A DNA stretch of 64,000 nucleotides from Bacillota bacterium (GCA_023391425.1 JAEWAX010000066.1:1-64000); one strand, 5' to 3'; counted from the stretch's first letter, positions 43,705-53,630 are shown. A program made the numbers and translations. The notes: generated by a model from the letters alone, not told the origin.

Positions 43705-44718
43705 ATGTCTGTTTTAGTAACTGGTGGAGCTGGATACATTGGAAGTCATGCTTGTGTAGAACTCTTGAATTCAGGATTTGAGGTTGTCGTTATAGATAAT
43801 CTTAGTAATAGTAGTGAAGAAGCCTTAAAAAGAGTCGAGGAAATAACCGGCAAGTCATTCAAGTTTTATAAAAAAGATTTACTTGATAGGGAAGCAGTTG
43901 AAGAGATATTCAGTAAAGAAAAAATTGATGCAGTAATGCATTTTGCAGGATTAAAAGCTGTAGGAGAGTCTGTGTCGCAACCGATGAGATATTACCATAA
44001 TAACATTACAAGTACACTGGTTTTATGTGAGGTAATGAATAAATATGGTGTTAAAAATCTTGTTTTCAGTTCATCTGCAACAGTTTACGGAAATCCGCAT
44101 ACTGTTCCTATTTCGGAAGAATTTCCTCTATCAGCTACTAATCCCTATGGACGGACAAAATTAATGATAGAAGAAATACTGAGGGATTTATATGTAGCGG
44201 ATAATACTTGGAATATAGCTATACTACGGTATTTTAATCCAATAGGAGCTCATGCAAGCGGGGAAATTGGGGAGGACCCAAAGGGTATACCCAACAATCT
44301 CGTACCATACATTACTCAGGTTGCAATTGGCAAGCGCGATAAGCTGAGTGTTTATGGGAATGATTATCCTACAGCTGATGGAACAGGTGTCAGAGACTAT
44401 ATACATGTTGTTGATTTGGTATTGGGACATTTGAAGGCTTTAGAAAAACTGAGAAGCAATCCTGGAGTTGTAACCTACAATTTGGGTACCGGAAGAGGCT
44501 ACACCGTTTTAGAAGTTGTGGAGGCTTTTTCAAAAATTTCAGGAAGAGAGATATCATATAAAATTGTAGAAAGACGACCCGGAGATATAGCTGCATGTTA
44601 TGCTGACCCATCAAGGGCAAAGGCTGAACTGGGTTGGTATGCAGAAAAAGGGTTAGAAGAGATGTGCAAGGATTCGTGGAACTGGCAGAGTAGGAATCCG
44701 AATGGATATGAAGAATAA
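43705..44718 (+). CDS. galE: UDP-glucose 4-epimerase
   Basis: A 337-residue short-chain-dehydrogenase-fold enzyme interconverting UDP-galactose and UDP-glucose, or the N-acetyl forms. Visible: NAD-binding [20 protein letters not shown], catalytic Tyr and Lys in NPYGRTKLM, and [14 protein letters not shown]. Length is normal. AGGGGGTAAC precedes the ATG. It is the first gene of a salvage operon with a nucleotidyltransferase and a sugar kinase, where it returns UDP-Gal or UDP-GalNAc to the glucose form. Confidence 0.95.
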   Translation: MSVLVTGGAGYIGSHACVELLNSGFEVVVIDNLSNSSEEALKRVEEITGKSFKFYKKDLLDREAVEEIFSKEKIDAVMHFAGLKAVGESVSQPMRYYHNNITSTLVLCEVMNKYGVKNLVFSSSATVYGNPHTVPISEEFPLSATNPYGRTKLMIEEILRDLYVADNTWNIAILRYFNPIGAHASGEIGEDPKGIPNNLVPYITQVAIGKRDKLSVYGNDYPTADGTGVRDYIHVVDLVLGHLKALEKLRSNPGVVTYNLGTGRGYTVLEVVEAFSKISGREISYKIVERRPGDIAACYADPSRAKAELGWYAEKGLEEMCKDSWNWQSRNPNGYEE

Positions 44719-44787
44719 TTTTATTCCACATTTAGTGTATTTTTAATACAATTTTAAAAGCAAATTGGTATAAGGAGGAATTACGCT

Positions 44788-45720
44788 ATGGTTAAACCAA
44801 CACTCGTTATAATGGCGGCAGGAATGGGAAGTAGATATGGTGGGTTAAAACAGATAGACCCAGTTGGACCAAATGGAGAAATAATAATGGATTATTCCAT
44901 TTATGATGCACTTAAAGCCGGTTTTGGAAAAATAGTGTTTGTCATAAAGGAAGATTTTCAGGAGGTTTTCAAGGAAAGAATAGGAGATAGAATTGAAAAG
45001 CTGGTAGATACATCATATGTATTTCAAAAAATTGACGATATTCCGTACGGGGTTCAAGTGCCTGAAGGCAGGGTAAAACCTTGGGGAACGGGGCATGCAG
45101 TATTAAGCTGCCGAAATGCTGTAGATACACCCTTTGCTGTTATTAATGCAGATGACTTTTATGGTGCATCAACGTTTAGACTACTTAACGATTATTTGAC
45201 TTCTGGAGCTGATACTCAAGGAATGTATAGATACAGTATGGCTGGCTTTATTCTTGAAAACACTCTATCTGATCATGGACATGTAGCACGTGGCGTTTGT
45301 AATGTAGATTCAGAGGGGTATCTTCAGGAAATACACGAAAGGACGAATATTCAGAAATTCGGTGAAAAAGCTAAATATTCTGATGATGGTCAAAATTGGG
45401 TTGAAATTCCTAAGAACAGTATTGTTTCTATGAATACCTGGGGATTCACTCCAAGTATTTTCGAAGAACTTGAAGCGAGGTTCAATGCCTTCTTCAATGA
45501 TAATAGCAGCAATCTGCTAAAAGCAGAGTACTTTTTACCTGAGGTAGTAGACAGTCTTATTTCGGAAAAAAAGGCACGCGTAAAGGTACTGCCATCAAAA
45601 GATAGATGGTATGGGGTTACGTATCAAGAAGATAAGCCATTAGTAAAGAATGCCATATCTAATTTTATAGAACAGGGAGTATACCCGGAAAAATTATGGG
45701 AGGGAATCTATGAACGCTAA
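44788..45720 (+). CDS. Sugar-phosphate nucleotidyltransferase
   Basis: A 310-residue enzyme with the GT-A nucleotidyltransferase fold: MAAGMGSRYGGLKQ (nucleotide loop), PWGTGHAVLSC, and the metal-binding NADDFYG. It should join UTP (or another NTP) to a hexose- or HexNAc-1-phosphate. In the neighbouring operon context it would use the product of the APH-fold kinase and pass UDP-sugar to GalE. It overlaps the kinase gene by 11 bp, so the two are coupled. Exact sugar is not determined by sequence. Confidence 0.82.
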   Translation: MVKPTLVIMAAGMGSRYGGLKQIDPVGPNGEIIMDYSIYDALKAGFGKIVFVIKEDFQEVFKERIGDRIEKLVDTSYVFQKIDDIPYGVQVPEGRVKPWGTGHAVLSCRNAVDTPFAVINADDFYGASTFRLLNDYLTSGADTQGMYRYSMAGFILENTLSDHGHVARGVCNVDSEGYLQEIHERTNIQKFGEKAKYSDDGQNWVEIPKNSIVSMNTWGFTPSIFEELEARFNAFFNDNSSNLLKAEYFLPEVVDSLISEKKARVKVLPSKDRWYGVTYQEDKPLVKNAISNFIEQGVYPEKLWEGIYER

Positions 45721-46822
45721 TTATAAGTACGATTTTGACAGTATTGTAAAGAACTTTGCTTTCGGAGGCAACTTTATTAAAGCCCAGTCATACGGCTTTG
45801 GACATATCAATGACACCTATGAAGCATATTTTGTAATGTCAAATGGCCAAATGAAACGCTTTATCCTGCAAAGAATTAACAGTGGTGTATTCAAGAGTCC
45901 TGAAAAACTAATGGAAAATGTTCAATCAGTTACTACTTTTTTACGTAAAAAAATAATAGAGAACGGTGGAAATCCAGATAGAGAAACCCTGAATCTTATT
46001 CCTGCTGTTGATGGAAAAAGCTTCTACAAATATGACGAAGAGAATTATTGGAGAGCATATGTATTTATAGAGGATGCTAAGACTTACCAAATTGTAGCGA
46101 GACCTGAACATTTCTACAACGCAGGAAAAGCCTTTGGAAATTTTCAGAAGCTATTGAGTGATTTTCCTGCTGATACTTTATATGAAACTATTGAAAATTT
46201 TCATAATACAAAGGTACGCTTTAATACACTTGTTAATGCGATAGAAAAAGATATTATGAATCGTGCTAAGGACGTTAAGCCAGAAATTGACTTTGCGTTA
46301 AAGAGATATGACGATGCGGTTCTGCTTATTAATATGCTGGAAAAAGGAGAATTACCTCTTCGTGTAACTCATAATGATACAAAGTTCAATAATGTTATGA
46401 TAGATGATAAAACAGGTGAGGGAATCTGTGTAATAGATTTGGATACCGTTATGCCTGGTCTATCCCTGTATGACTTTGGAGATGCTATACGTTTTGGAAC
46501 TAATCCGGCAGAAGAGGATGAAAAGGATTTATCCAAGGTTTGGATGGATATCGCTCTCTTTGAACAATTTACAAAAGGCTTCCTCGGTGCTGCAGGAAAT
46601 AGTCTGACAGAAGCAGAGCTATTGCATTTGCCACACTGCGCAAAAATTATGACATATGAATGCGGTATTAGATTTTTGACTGATTTTCTTTCGGGTGATA
46701 CCTATTTTAAAATTCATAGAGAAGGCCACAATCTTGACCGTTGCAGAACCCAGTTCAAGCTTGTTGCGGATATGGAGCAGAGATTTGAACAGATGCAAAA
46801 AATAGTAAATGAGTGCGTTTAA
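45710..46822 (+). CDS. APH-fold sugar kinase (N-acetylhexosamine 1-kinase-like)
   Basis: A 370-residue phosphotransferase of the aminoglycoside-phosphotransferase fold. The catalytic loop is RVTHNDTKFNNVMID and the metal-binding Asp is in VIDLDTVMPG; GFGHINDTYEA is the Gly-rich N-lobe. These segments are close to those of NahK/LnpB, the N-acetylhexosamine 1-kinase of the lacto-N-biose/galacto-N-biose route. Together with the nucleotidyltransferase and galE it forms the kinase-pyrophosphorylase-epimerase core of that route. GGAGGG lies before the ATG, inside the upstream gene. Choline or fructosamine kinases share the fold and are alternatives. Confidence 0.78.
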   Translation: MNANYKYDFDSIVKNFAFGGNFIKAQSYGFGHINDTYEAYFVMSNGQMKRFILQRINSGVFKSPEKLMENVQSVTTFLRKKIIENGGNPDRETLNLIPAVDGKSFYKYDEENYWRAYVFIEDAKTYQIVARPEHFYNAGKAFGNFQKLLSDFPADTLYETIENFHNTKVRFNTLVNAIEKDIMNRAKDVKPEIDFALKRYDDAVLLINMLEKGELPLRVTHNDTKFNNVMIDDKTGEGICVIDLDTVMPGLSLYDFGDAIRFGTNPAEEDEKDLSKVWMDIALFEQFTKGFLGAAGNSLTEAELLHLPHCAKIMTYECGIRFLTDFLSGDTYFKIHREGHNLDRCRTQFKLVADMEQRFEQMQKIVNECV

Positions 46823-46919
46823 TATGACGTACATGTGTGGTGAACTGAATATCACTTGTTCTGTTATGACAGAGTTGAAAACAATAACGAAATAATATAT
46901 TAAAAGAGGAGGTTTATTT

Positions 46920-48314
46920 ATGCTTAAGCTAGGGGTAAAACCTAAGGCAATTCCGATACTTGATAAGGATTTTATGCCAATTTCACTTATAAATAGAGCT
47001 TTTCTTGATAAAGTGAGAAAGTCTCAAAACAGTGTAGCTATAAAGATAGCTGTAGAGAGGGAAGAGGGCTTGATTTCCACATACAGCACTGAGGTCTTTC
47101 CTGAAAACAGCGGAATGGATGAAGAAAATCTTTTATATATTGAGCGTATTGTAAAAACGCTTTTATGGGCACGTGGAGGGTGGAAGATTACAATTGGAGG
47201 ATCTAAAAACATAGGAGAATATATAGCTAAAGCATATTCTCAGGGTGGAACAAGAGAATTCGATGCAAATTTCATGGGACGTGTATATGAAAAGAAGTTT
47301 ATAATAGAAATTACAGATTTGAAAGATGTTCCGGAGAAAAACGAATCTGCGAAGGCCATAGGTCGTCATTTAAAAGGCTGTAGAATAGGTCTAGACCTGG
47401 GAGGAAGCCGCAAAAAGGTTTGTGCAGTAATAGATGGAAAGGTTGTGTTTACTGATGATGTTTTATGGCAGCCAAAGACACAAGTGAATCCTGATTATCA
47501 TTATGAAGAAATACTAAATATCATAAAAACTGCTGCAGCCCATATGCCTCGAGTTGACGGGCTGGGAATAAGTTCTGCCGGAGTGCTTGTAAATAATAGG
47601 CTTATGGTTTCATCTCTTTTTATTAACGTACCGGATGAAGTATTTAATGCTAAAGTAAAGGGAATTTTCAAGGATATTGATGAAGCATTAGGTGGTATTC
47701 CTTTTGAAGTAGCTAATGATGGCGATGTTACTGCTCTAGCAGGAGCTATAGGATTAAATGTCTCAAATGTTCTAGGAGTATCAATGGGCACAAGTCAGGC
47801 AGGCGGCTATGTTGATGGAAAAGGTAATGTAACAGGCTGGCTTAATGAGCTTGCGTTTGTTCCAATAGATTATAATTCTCAGGCGATGGTTGATGAGTGG
47901 TCAGGAGATTATGGCTGCGGGGTTAAATACTTATCACAGGATGCGGTTATCAAGCTGGCTCCAGCTGCAGGAATAACCCTTGAACCAGAACTTTCACCAT
48001 CACAAAAGCTTCAGATAGTTCAGGGACTGCTTCAAAAAGGTGATAGAAGTGCCAGACAGATATTTGAAACAATAGGTTGTTATCTTGGATATGCTATTGC
48101 ACACTACTCAGACTTCTATGATATTAATTATGCTTATGTGCTCGGAGGCGTAACAGCGGATGAGTGCGGCAAAATTATACTGGACAATGCCTCAAAAGTA
48201 CTTGCCCTGGAGTTCCCTGATTTGGCGGATAAAATTAAGTTTACTATTCCTGATGAATCTATCAGAAAGCTGGGACAATCCATCGCAGCAGCCAGTTTGC
48301 CTGAAATAAGTTAG
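46920..48314 (+). CDS. ROK-family sugar kinase-like protein with N-terminal extension
   Basis: A 464-residue protein. From about residue 155 it shows the ROK/ASKHA fold: RIGLDLGGSRKKVCAV (phosphate 1), DGLGISSAGVLV, EVANDGDVTALAGA with the catalytic Asp, and VSMGTSQAGGYVDG. ROK proteins normally have about 300 residues; the first 150 residues here are an extra domain that I do not recognise, with no DNA-binding motif. It probably phosphorylates a hexose released by the pathway. AGAGGAGG precedes the ATG. It is the fourth gene of the operon. Confidence 0.75.
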   Translation: MLKLGVKPKAIPILDKDFMPISLINRAFLDKVRKSQNSVAIKIAVEREEGLISTYSTEVFPENSGMDEENLLYIERIVKTLLWARGGWKITIGGSKNIGEYIAKAYSQGGTREFDANFMGRVYEKKFIIEITDLKDVPEKNESAKAIGRHLKGCRIGLDLGGSRKKVCAVIDGKVVFTDDVLWQPKTQVNPDYHYEEILNIIKTAAAHMPRVDGLGISSAGVLVNNRLMVSSLFINVPDEVFNAKVKGIFKDIDEALGGIPFEVANDGDVTALAGAIGLNVSNVLGVSMGTSQAGGYVDGKGNVTGWLNELAFVPIDYNSQAMVDEWSGDYGCGVKYLSQDAVIKLAPAAGITLEPELSPSQKLQIVQGLLQKGDRSARQIFETIGCYLGYAIAHYSDFYDINYAYVLGGVTADECGKIILDNASKVLALEFPDLADKIKFTIPDESIRKLGQSIAAASLPEIS

Positions 48315-48340
48315 TAGAAAGTGGGGAGATTTAGGTAGAT

Positions 48341-48970
48341 ATGATACTATATTATTGCAGAAAAATTGAAGATGATTTGTTACTCGATGGTAATGTTGAT
48401 AAGCAACAGTGGAAGCTAGCCGAAGAAGTTATACTGGTTGACAATAGCACGGGTGGTAAACCCGAACAAGCCACAAGTGCTAAATTATTATGGAATGATA
48501 AAAATCTGTATGTTTGCTTCAGGTGCATGGATACGTATATAAATGCCACAATGACAGAGTATAACGACAAATTATATGAAGAAGAGGTTGTCGAAGTTTT
48601 CATAGATGACAATAAAGATATGAAAACATATATAGAGCTTGAAGTAAATCCGTTAAATGCCTTACTGCATTATAGTATTCATAATAGCCTTAAAGGGAAT
48701 ATAATTGGCTATGGAAGAGTAGACAGAAATGTTAAGTCAGCTGTCTTTTGCGATGAATTAAGTGGTGTATGGAGTGTAGAGCTTGAAATACCTTTTTCAG
48801 AATTCATTACAGCTGAAAATATCCCACCCAAAAAGGGCGACAAGTGGCTGATGAATTTATATAGAATTGACAGGCCTAAGGACAAGAAAGAACAATACAT
48901 ATCCTGGTCTCCTACCGGAGAAGACAATTTTCATTTGCCTGAAAAATTTGGAGAATTAGTTTTTGATTAG
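48341..48970 (+). CDS. CBM9-like carbohydrate-binding protein
   Basis: A 209-residue protein without signal peptide. DDLLLDGNVDKQQWKLAEEV, AKLLWNDKNLYVCFRCMD, EEVVEVFIDDN and WSVELEIPFSEF follow the order of the family 9 carbohydrate-binding beta-sandwich. With no export signal it may be a cytoplasmic or structural member rather than an enzyme module. It lies 26 bp after the ROK gene and ends the operon before the 49067 terminator. Confidence 0.75.
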   Translation: MILYYCRKIEDDLLLDGNVDKQQWKLAEEVILVDNSTGGKPEQATSAKLLWNDKNLYVCFRCMDTYINATMTEYNDKLYEEEVVEVFIDDNKDMKTYIELEVNPLNALLHYSIHNSLKGNIIGYGRVDRNVKSAVFCDELSGVWSVELEIPFSEFITAENIPPKKGDKWLMNLYRIDRPKDKKEQYISWSPTGEDNFHLPEKFGELVFD

Positions 48971-49025
48971 TAATTTGTACTAAGCTTTATGCCAACATAT
49001 AAAAATTTTATAGAAACCTTGCAAA

Positions 49026-49079
49026 TCAAGGGGCGCACTATTATCAAGGGGTGCACTATTATCAAAGGGTGCGGCATTA
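49026..49079 (+). repeat. Three tandem 18-bp repeats leading into a terminator
   Basis: TCAAGGGGCGCACTATTA (49026-49043), TCAAGGGGTGCACTATTA (49044-49061) and TCAAAGGGTGCGGCATTA (49062-49079). The third copy supplies the 5' arm of the terminator. Confidence 0.85.
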
Positions 49080-49113
49080 TAGGATGAGTAAGAGTCCTGC
49101 CGCACGCTTTTTT
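49067..49113 (+). terminator. Terminator of the galE operon
   Basis: Arms GGGTGCGGCA (49067-49076) and TGCCGCACGC (49098-49107), then TTTTTTG. Confidence 0.8.
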
Positions 49114-49264
49114 GTTTTTAGTGAGACTCATTAATTCTAGTAATGTAAGGTGTACCTATTATAGCTCATATTTTATGTTGTTAAACAATTGTATTGCTCA
49201 ACAGTATACAAAAGTGGTATTATTTACCTGATGTATCATCTTTATATTTTTGTGAGGTACGACG

Positions 49265-50143
49265 GTGAGTAAAGTAAAGATATCAATCACGGTTTTAATA
49301 ATATTTGCATTATTTTTAGGAGCAATTCTACTTTTAAACAAGACTGATTTTACTGGACATAATGAATCAGATAATCTTAACGAAGGCATGAGTAAAGCTG
49401 CACTGAGTACTACAACTAATACTGCTACTTCTTCTACAAGTAAACTGGAGTCGACTGTAAAAGACGAACCAAAAGAAAAAAGTTTGAAGAATTTCACAGA
49501 TGGTGTTTGGATAAAAAAATATCCTGAGAATTTCGCTTGCTTTAAATTTGAAACACCTGAAGGTGTAAAAATCATAGCTGACCCTTACATGATTAATGAA
49601 ATTGTCAAACCGGACATAGTAACTGAAAGTCATCAACATGATGATCATACAGACGTTTCAAGACTACAAGGTACATATAAATTAATAAAAGAAACAGGAT
49701 CATATAATGAAAAGGATATAAGCATAATAGGATATTCTGGAAAACACAACAAAGGTGATGTGACGGAAACAAACATTATTTATGTGTATGAAATCAATGG
49801 AATTCGAATAGCAAATTTCGCTTCACAGGGTGAATTGCCTAGGGATGAAGTATTGGAAAAAATAGAAAATGTAGATGTTTTACTCATACAAACAAGCATA
49901 AAACCGGGATATGCCGATTCCAAGTTGAACTTAGAAGAAACTAGAGCTGTTATTAAGAGGCTAAACCCTAAAATAGTAATCCCAGAACATGGTTCTGAGA
50001 ACTCTGGCAAAGCTCTAGCTACATACCTAGGTTTAAATGTTGAATTTATTAAAAGTGGTGAAATTGTTGTTACTAGGAGAGAACTTAATGCTTTAAAAAG
50101 ATTAAGAATTCTAGATTTAGATACATATGTTCGTAAAAATTAG
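49265..50143 (+). CDS. Membrane-anchored metallo-beta-lactamase-fold hydrolase
   Basis: A 292-residue protein with an N-terminal signal anchor (about 5-25, ISITVLIIFALFLGAILLL), a Ser/Thr-rich linker to about residue 75 and an UlaG-like metallo-beta-lactamase domain: TESHQHDDHTD is the metal-binding HxHxDH-type motif and VIPEHGSENSG a later metal ligand. The substrate is unknown. The start is GTG at 49265 with GAGG eight bases upstream. It faces outward and stands alone, 63 bp before the esterase gene. Confidence 0.75.
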   Translation: MSKVKISITVLIIFALFLGAILLLNKTDFTGHNESDNLNEGMSKAALSTTTNTATSSTSKLESTVKDEPKEKSLKNFTDGVWIKKYPENFACFKFETPEGVKIIADPYMINEIVKPDIVTESHQHDDHTDVSRLQGTYKLIKETGSYNEKDISIIGYSGKHNKGDVTETNIIYVYEINGIRIANFASQGELPRDEVLEKIENVDVLLIQTSIKPGYADSKLNLEETRAVIKRLNPKIVIPEHGSENSGKALATYLGLNVEFIKSGEIVVTRRELNALKRLRILDLDTYVRKN

Positions 50144-50206
50144 ATGCCTTTAAGGGCTTTTTTCTGGAAACTGTAAAACGAAATAGTTTGGAGGAGATGA
50201 AACTAT

Positions 50207-51130
50207 ATGAAATCTCAAAAAAGCATTATACTTATTTTAATTATTATGGCTTTCTGCATAAGCGGATGTGGTCAAAAAAACGTCGATACCTCAGCAACAG
50301 CAGCAGGATCAGCTACAATAGCATCAACAGCAACTCTTGAAAAGACTAATTCGGAACGATTCACAAAAATATCTTTATCAAGTAAGGCTCTTAAAAAAGA
50401 TATGAAGGTCAATATTTATCTACCTAAAGGGTATAGTGAAAAGAATAAGTACCCAGTACTTTATTTAATCCATGGATATACAGGAAATGAAGATACTTGG
50501 TTTCCTGGGTTTTAAGTAGAGAAAAAGGCTGATGCTATGATTGATAAAAAAGAGATTGAACCCTTAATCATTGTTGCTCCACAAATTGATAATAGCTATG
50601 GGATAAATTCAAATAATTCTCAGCTTCCTATTTCCGCTTTTAATTCAGGTATGTATGAAGATTATCTCTATAAGGAATTAGTTCCATATATTGATACTAC
50701 TTACAGCACCATTTCTTCTAGAGAGGGTCGCTATATTGGAGGGTTATCTATTGGGGGGTGGGTAGCCTTGCATATGGCATTTACTCATGAGGATATGTTT
50801 AGTAAAGTGGGTGGTCATAGCCCGGCAATTTTTTTAGACGGCTATTCAGACGGGGTCATGTCCTTTCTGTATCCAACTGAAGAACTTAGAAATGAGAGAG
50901 ACCCCCTTAGAGTAGCTCAAAATAAAGATCTTACCAGTTTAAAGGTATATCTGGATTGTGGTGACCAAGATAGTTACCGATTTTTTGAGGGTTGTGATAA
51001 GCTGAACAAGATATTACAATCTAAAGGCGTAGATTCAAAATATTATTTAAATAAAGGAAAGCATGATGGGGCATATTGGGGGGCGAATATAGAAAAGTAT
51101 CTTATGTTTTATGCTGGTACCTTAAAGTAA
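50207..51130 (+). pseudogene. Esterase D-like lipoprotein interrupted by an in-frame TAA
   Basis: The N-terminus is a lipoprotein signal with lipobox ISGC (Cys21). A PF00756-type esterase follows: YLIHGYTGNEDTW, then TAA at 50513-50515, then the same frame resumes with VEKKADAMIDKKEIEPLIIV. The nucleophile is the Ser of GLSIGGW, with DCGDQD and GKHDGAYW as the likely Asp and His. Undoing the stop gives about 307 residues, normal for the family, acting on acetylated or feruloylated polysaccharide. The N-terminal piece lacks the catalytic residues. A point mutation or a sequencing error would explain it. Confidence 0.8.
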
Positions 51131-51142
51131 AACGCTTTTGAT

Positions 51143-51190
51143 AGCAGACTTAACAGGTATTTGCTCAGCCGAATACCTGTTAAGTCTGCT
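51143..51190. terminator. Convergent-gene inverted repeat, probable terminator
   Basis: Perfect 19-bp arms AGCAGACTTAACAGGTATT and AATACCTGTTAAGTCTGCT around a 10-base loop, between the esterase and the convergent kinase gene. The T-run is short, so strength is uncertain. Confidence 0.75.
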
Positions 51191-51192
51191 AT

Positions 51193-52875
51193 TTAGGTCT
51201 GATATTTTAATGTGAAAATTACAGTTGTATTGTGACCCTTGCTTTCAATTTCCAAGCCATAATCGTTTCCCTCGTAGAGTTTAATTTTGTTATTGATATT
51301 AATGAGACCAATATTTATAACTTCGTTAGTTTTCATATTAATTTGATTATCTTCAAGTGATTTTTTAATAGTGATTATTTTTTCATCAGGAATACCTATT
51401 CCATTATCAAATACATATATTTTTAGGTTATCTCCAGCTTTTTTTGCTGTTAATTCAATCATTCCATCGCTATCGATTTTCTCTAAACCATGAAAAACAG
51501 AGTTTTCAATAATTGGTTGTAAAATCATTTTAGGAATTATACAATTTTGAAGTGATTCATCAACAAATATTTGATAATGAATTTTTGTTTGGAATCGTAC
51601 TGAAATCATATATAGATATTTATCAATAATATCCAGCTCATCTTTTAAAGTTACATAATTATCTCCTTTTATTGAATAACGGAACAAATCAGCCATATTA
51701 GTACAAATATTTGCAAGCTCCTTTACACCATGAATTAGGGAGATTCCACGCATACATTGCAGCATATTAAATAAAAAGTGGGGATTAATTTGACTCTGGT
51801 ATGCATATAGCTGTGTTTCCTTTTTTGATATCTCCATTTCATAAAGTTTGGCTTGTGATTCTATGTTCTTTTTATTTAAAGAAGATATTTTATCTAGCAG
51901 TTCATTTACATGTGCAGCAATTGAACCTATTTCATTTTTGGAAGCATGATTTATGCGATTGCTTTCAAAATTAATGTTTTTGATTTGTTTATTTAGGCTG
52001 TTAATCGGTCTTATTATTGTCTTATCAACAGCAATAAAGATATACAATAGGAATAGTAAATAAAAAATACCGGTATATATTGAAAAATTGTTAAAAAATG
52101 TTGATTTATTATTTATCAAATTAGTTTGTGTTGTACCCCTCAGAAGAAGATTTGTGTTAGGAATTTTAGATATGGCTTGGTTACTGGCACCTGTATTAAA
52201 TGATTTCAAATCAAAATTAGAAGAATTGGATAATAACGCTTTATTAGTATTAATATCAACGAGCTCTATAAATATATCTTTTGAAGAATTAATAAGCTGA
52301 GATGCTGTTCTGAATGATGATACCATTGCAACATACCCTAACTGTTCCCTATAATGTGTTGTTATTTTTGTAGCAAATATTGGAGTGAAGTGTATTAGAT
52401 AAGTTTTATTTGAGTTTGCATCGTAATAAGCAGTATAGACACTGTTTACAGCTGAATTATTTTGGCTATATGACTTTATGTATTGTTCAAGATTTAAGGA
52501 TATATAACCAAAAAGGCTTGTTGTATTTTCTGAATTGCACAAAAGAATATCAACTAAATTTGAATTGTATGTTTTTGAGAGAGATATCGTATCACTTAAA
52601 TTTTTCTTCGCTTCATTTCTTGTAGCTTCCGATATTGAAGAAAGAAGAATTTGAGCATATTGGCTGTTCGCAAAAATAGAGGCACCTTTAGACATATTAT
52701 CAGATTGTATAGAAAGATTAATTTTAATGTTATTAAGCGTAGATTCACAATATGTTGTCAGTTCTTCGATATGATTCTTTTGAATCTGATACAAATTTAA
52801 ATAATTGACAAAAGATATAAAGAGTAAAGGAATAATCATAATAACTGCAAATTGTTTAAATATTGACTGCTTCAT
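51193..52875 (-). CDS. YesM-type sensor histidine kinase
   Basis: A 560-residue kinase: first membrane helix at about 8-27, an extracellular sensor of about 240 residues, second helix at about 265-287, HAMP-like segment, His-kinase motif QSQINPHFLFNMLQ with the phospho-His, and ATPase motifs PKMILQPIIENSVFHG and VFDNGIGIP. YesM/YesN systems control uptake of oligosaccharides. The gene overlaps the response regulator by four bases and lies divergent from the ABC transporter operon it should regulate. Confidence 0.92.
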   Translation of the reverse strand: MKQSIFKQFAVIMIIPLLFISFVNYLNLYQIQKNHIEELTTYCESTLNNIKINLSIQSDNMSKGASIFANSQYAQILLSSISEATRNEAKKNLSDTISLSKTYNSNLVDILLCNSENTTSLFGYISLNLEQYIKSYSQNNSAVNSVYTAYYDANSNKTYLIHFTPIFATKITTHYREQLGYVAMVSSFRTASQLINSSKDIFIELVDINTNKALLSNSSNFDLKSFNTGASNQAISKIPNTNLLLRGTTQTNLINNKSTFFNNFSIYTGIFYLLFLLYIFIAVDKTIIRPINSLNKQIKNINFESNRINHASKNEIGSIAAHVNELLDKISSLNKKNIESQAKLYEMEISKKETQLYAYQSQINPHFLFNMLQCMRGISLIHGVKELANICTNMADLFRYSIKGDNYVTLKDELDIIDKYLYMISVRFQTKIHYQIFVDESLQNCIIPKMILQPIIENSVFHGLEKIDSDGMIELTAKKAGDNLKIYVFDNGIGIPDEKIITIKKSLEDNQINMKTNEVINIGLININNKIKLYEGNDYGLEIESKGHNTTVIFTLKYQT

Positions 52876-53630
52876 TTCTGACTCTCCTTCAAAATTTTTC
52901 TATAATCCTTAGGGGAAAGATTACTATATTTCTTAAATACATTACTGAAATAGAAGTAATCATGGAAACCTACTAGAGAGGATATTTCATCCAAGGAATA
53001 AGATGAGCTCTCTAAAAGTTTTTTAGCCTCCGTTAATCTAATATTAGTCAAATATTGTGAAAAAGTCGTTCTCTTGAATTTAGTAAATAAAGAACAACAA
53101 TAATTGGGATTAAGGTAAAACTTATTTGCAAGACTTTTAAGTGTTAAGGTTTCAGAAAAATGCGTATCTATATAATTTACCATTTGCTCGAAATTATCAA
53201 TGTTAACTTCAGTAGTGGTATTATTATCTGCATCGTCGTTCCTTTCTTGGTTTCTTTTATCTAGACGCTCTTTTACCAATTTCAATGTTTCATAAGCTTC
53301 TTTTGGGTTTAGTGGCTTTAAGCAATAACCAGTTGCTCCAAACTGTATAGCTTTTTTTGCATATTCAAATTCACCATAACCACTTATAATAATAATTTCA
53401 CAAGATATGTTTTGTTCTCTGATTTTTTGCATTAACTCTATTCCGGTCATATTTGGCATACGTATATCGGTAATTATCAAATCAGGTTTTTGTGTGATTA
53501 TGTGAACCAATGCAGTCTTAGGATCTTTGAAGGAGTTAGTTATACGGAATCCCAGTTCTTCCATTGGTAAAGTCTGCTCAATATCAATAATAGTCCATGG
53601 TTCATCGTCAATGATTATTGCTGAATACAT
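52872..53630 (-). CDS. YesN-type AraC response regulator
   Basis: A 252-residue protein: receiver domain with DDE (8-10), phospho-acceptor D55 (ITDIRMPNMTG) and K105 region (CLKPLNPKEA), then an AraC-type pair of helix-turn-helices in the last 100 residues (LTLKSLANKFYLNPNYCCSL and YSLDEISSLVGFHDYFYFSN). It is co-transcribed with the kinase behind it. The 337-bp gap to the ABC binding-protein gene should contain its sites; no clear repeat could be picked out there. Confidence 0.92.
   Translation of the reverse strand: MYSAIIIDDEPWTIIDIEQTLPMEELGFRITNSFKDPKTALVHIITQKPDLIITDIRMPNMTGIELMQKIREQNISCEIIIISGYGEFEYAKKAIQFGATGYCLKPLNPKEAYETLKLVKERLDKRNQERNDDADNNTTTEVNIDNFEQMVNYIDTHFSETLTLKSLANKFYLNPNYCCSLFTKFKRTTFSQYLTNIRLTEAKKLLESSSYSLDEISSLVGFHDYFYFSNVFKKYSNLSPKDYRKILKESQK

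Noticed and set aside
49367..49648. Minus-strand frame opposite the metallo-beta-lactamase-fold gene
   Set aside because: Shadow of the plus-strand gene; no ribosome binding site and the plus-strand frame carries clear metal motifs.
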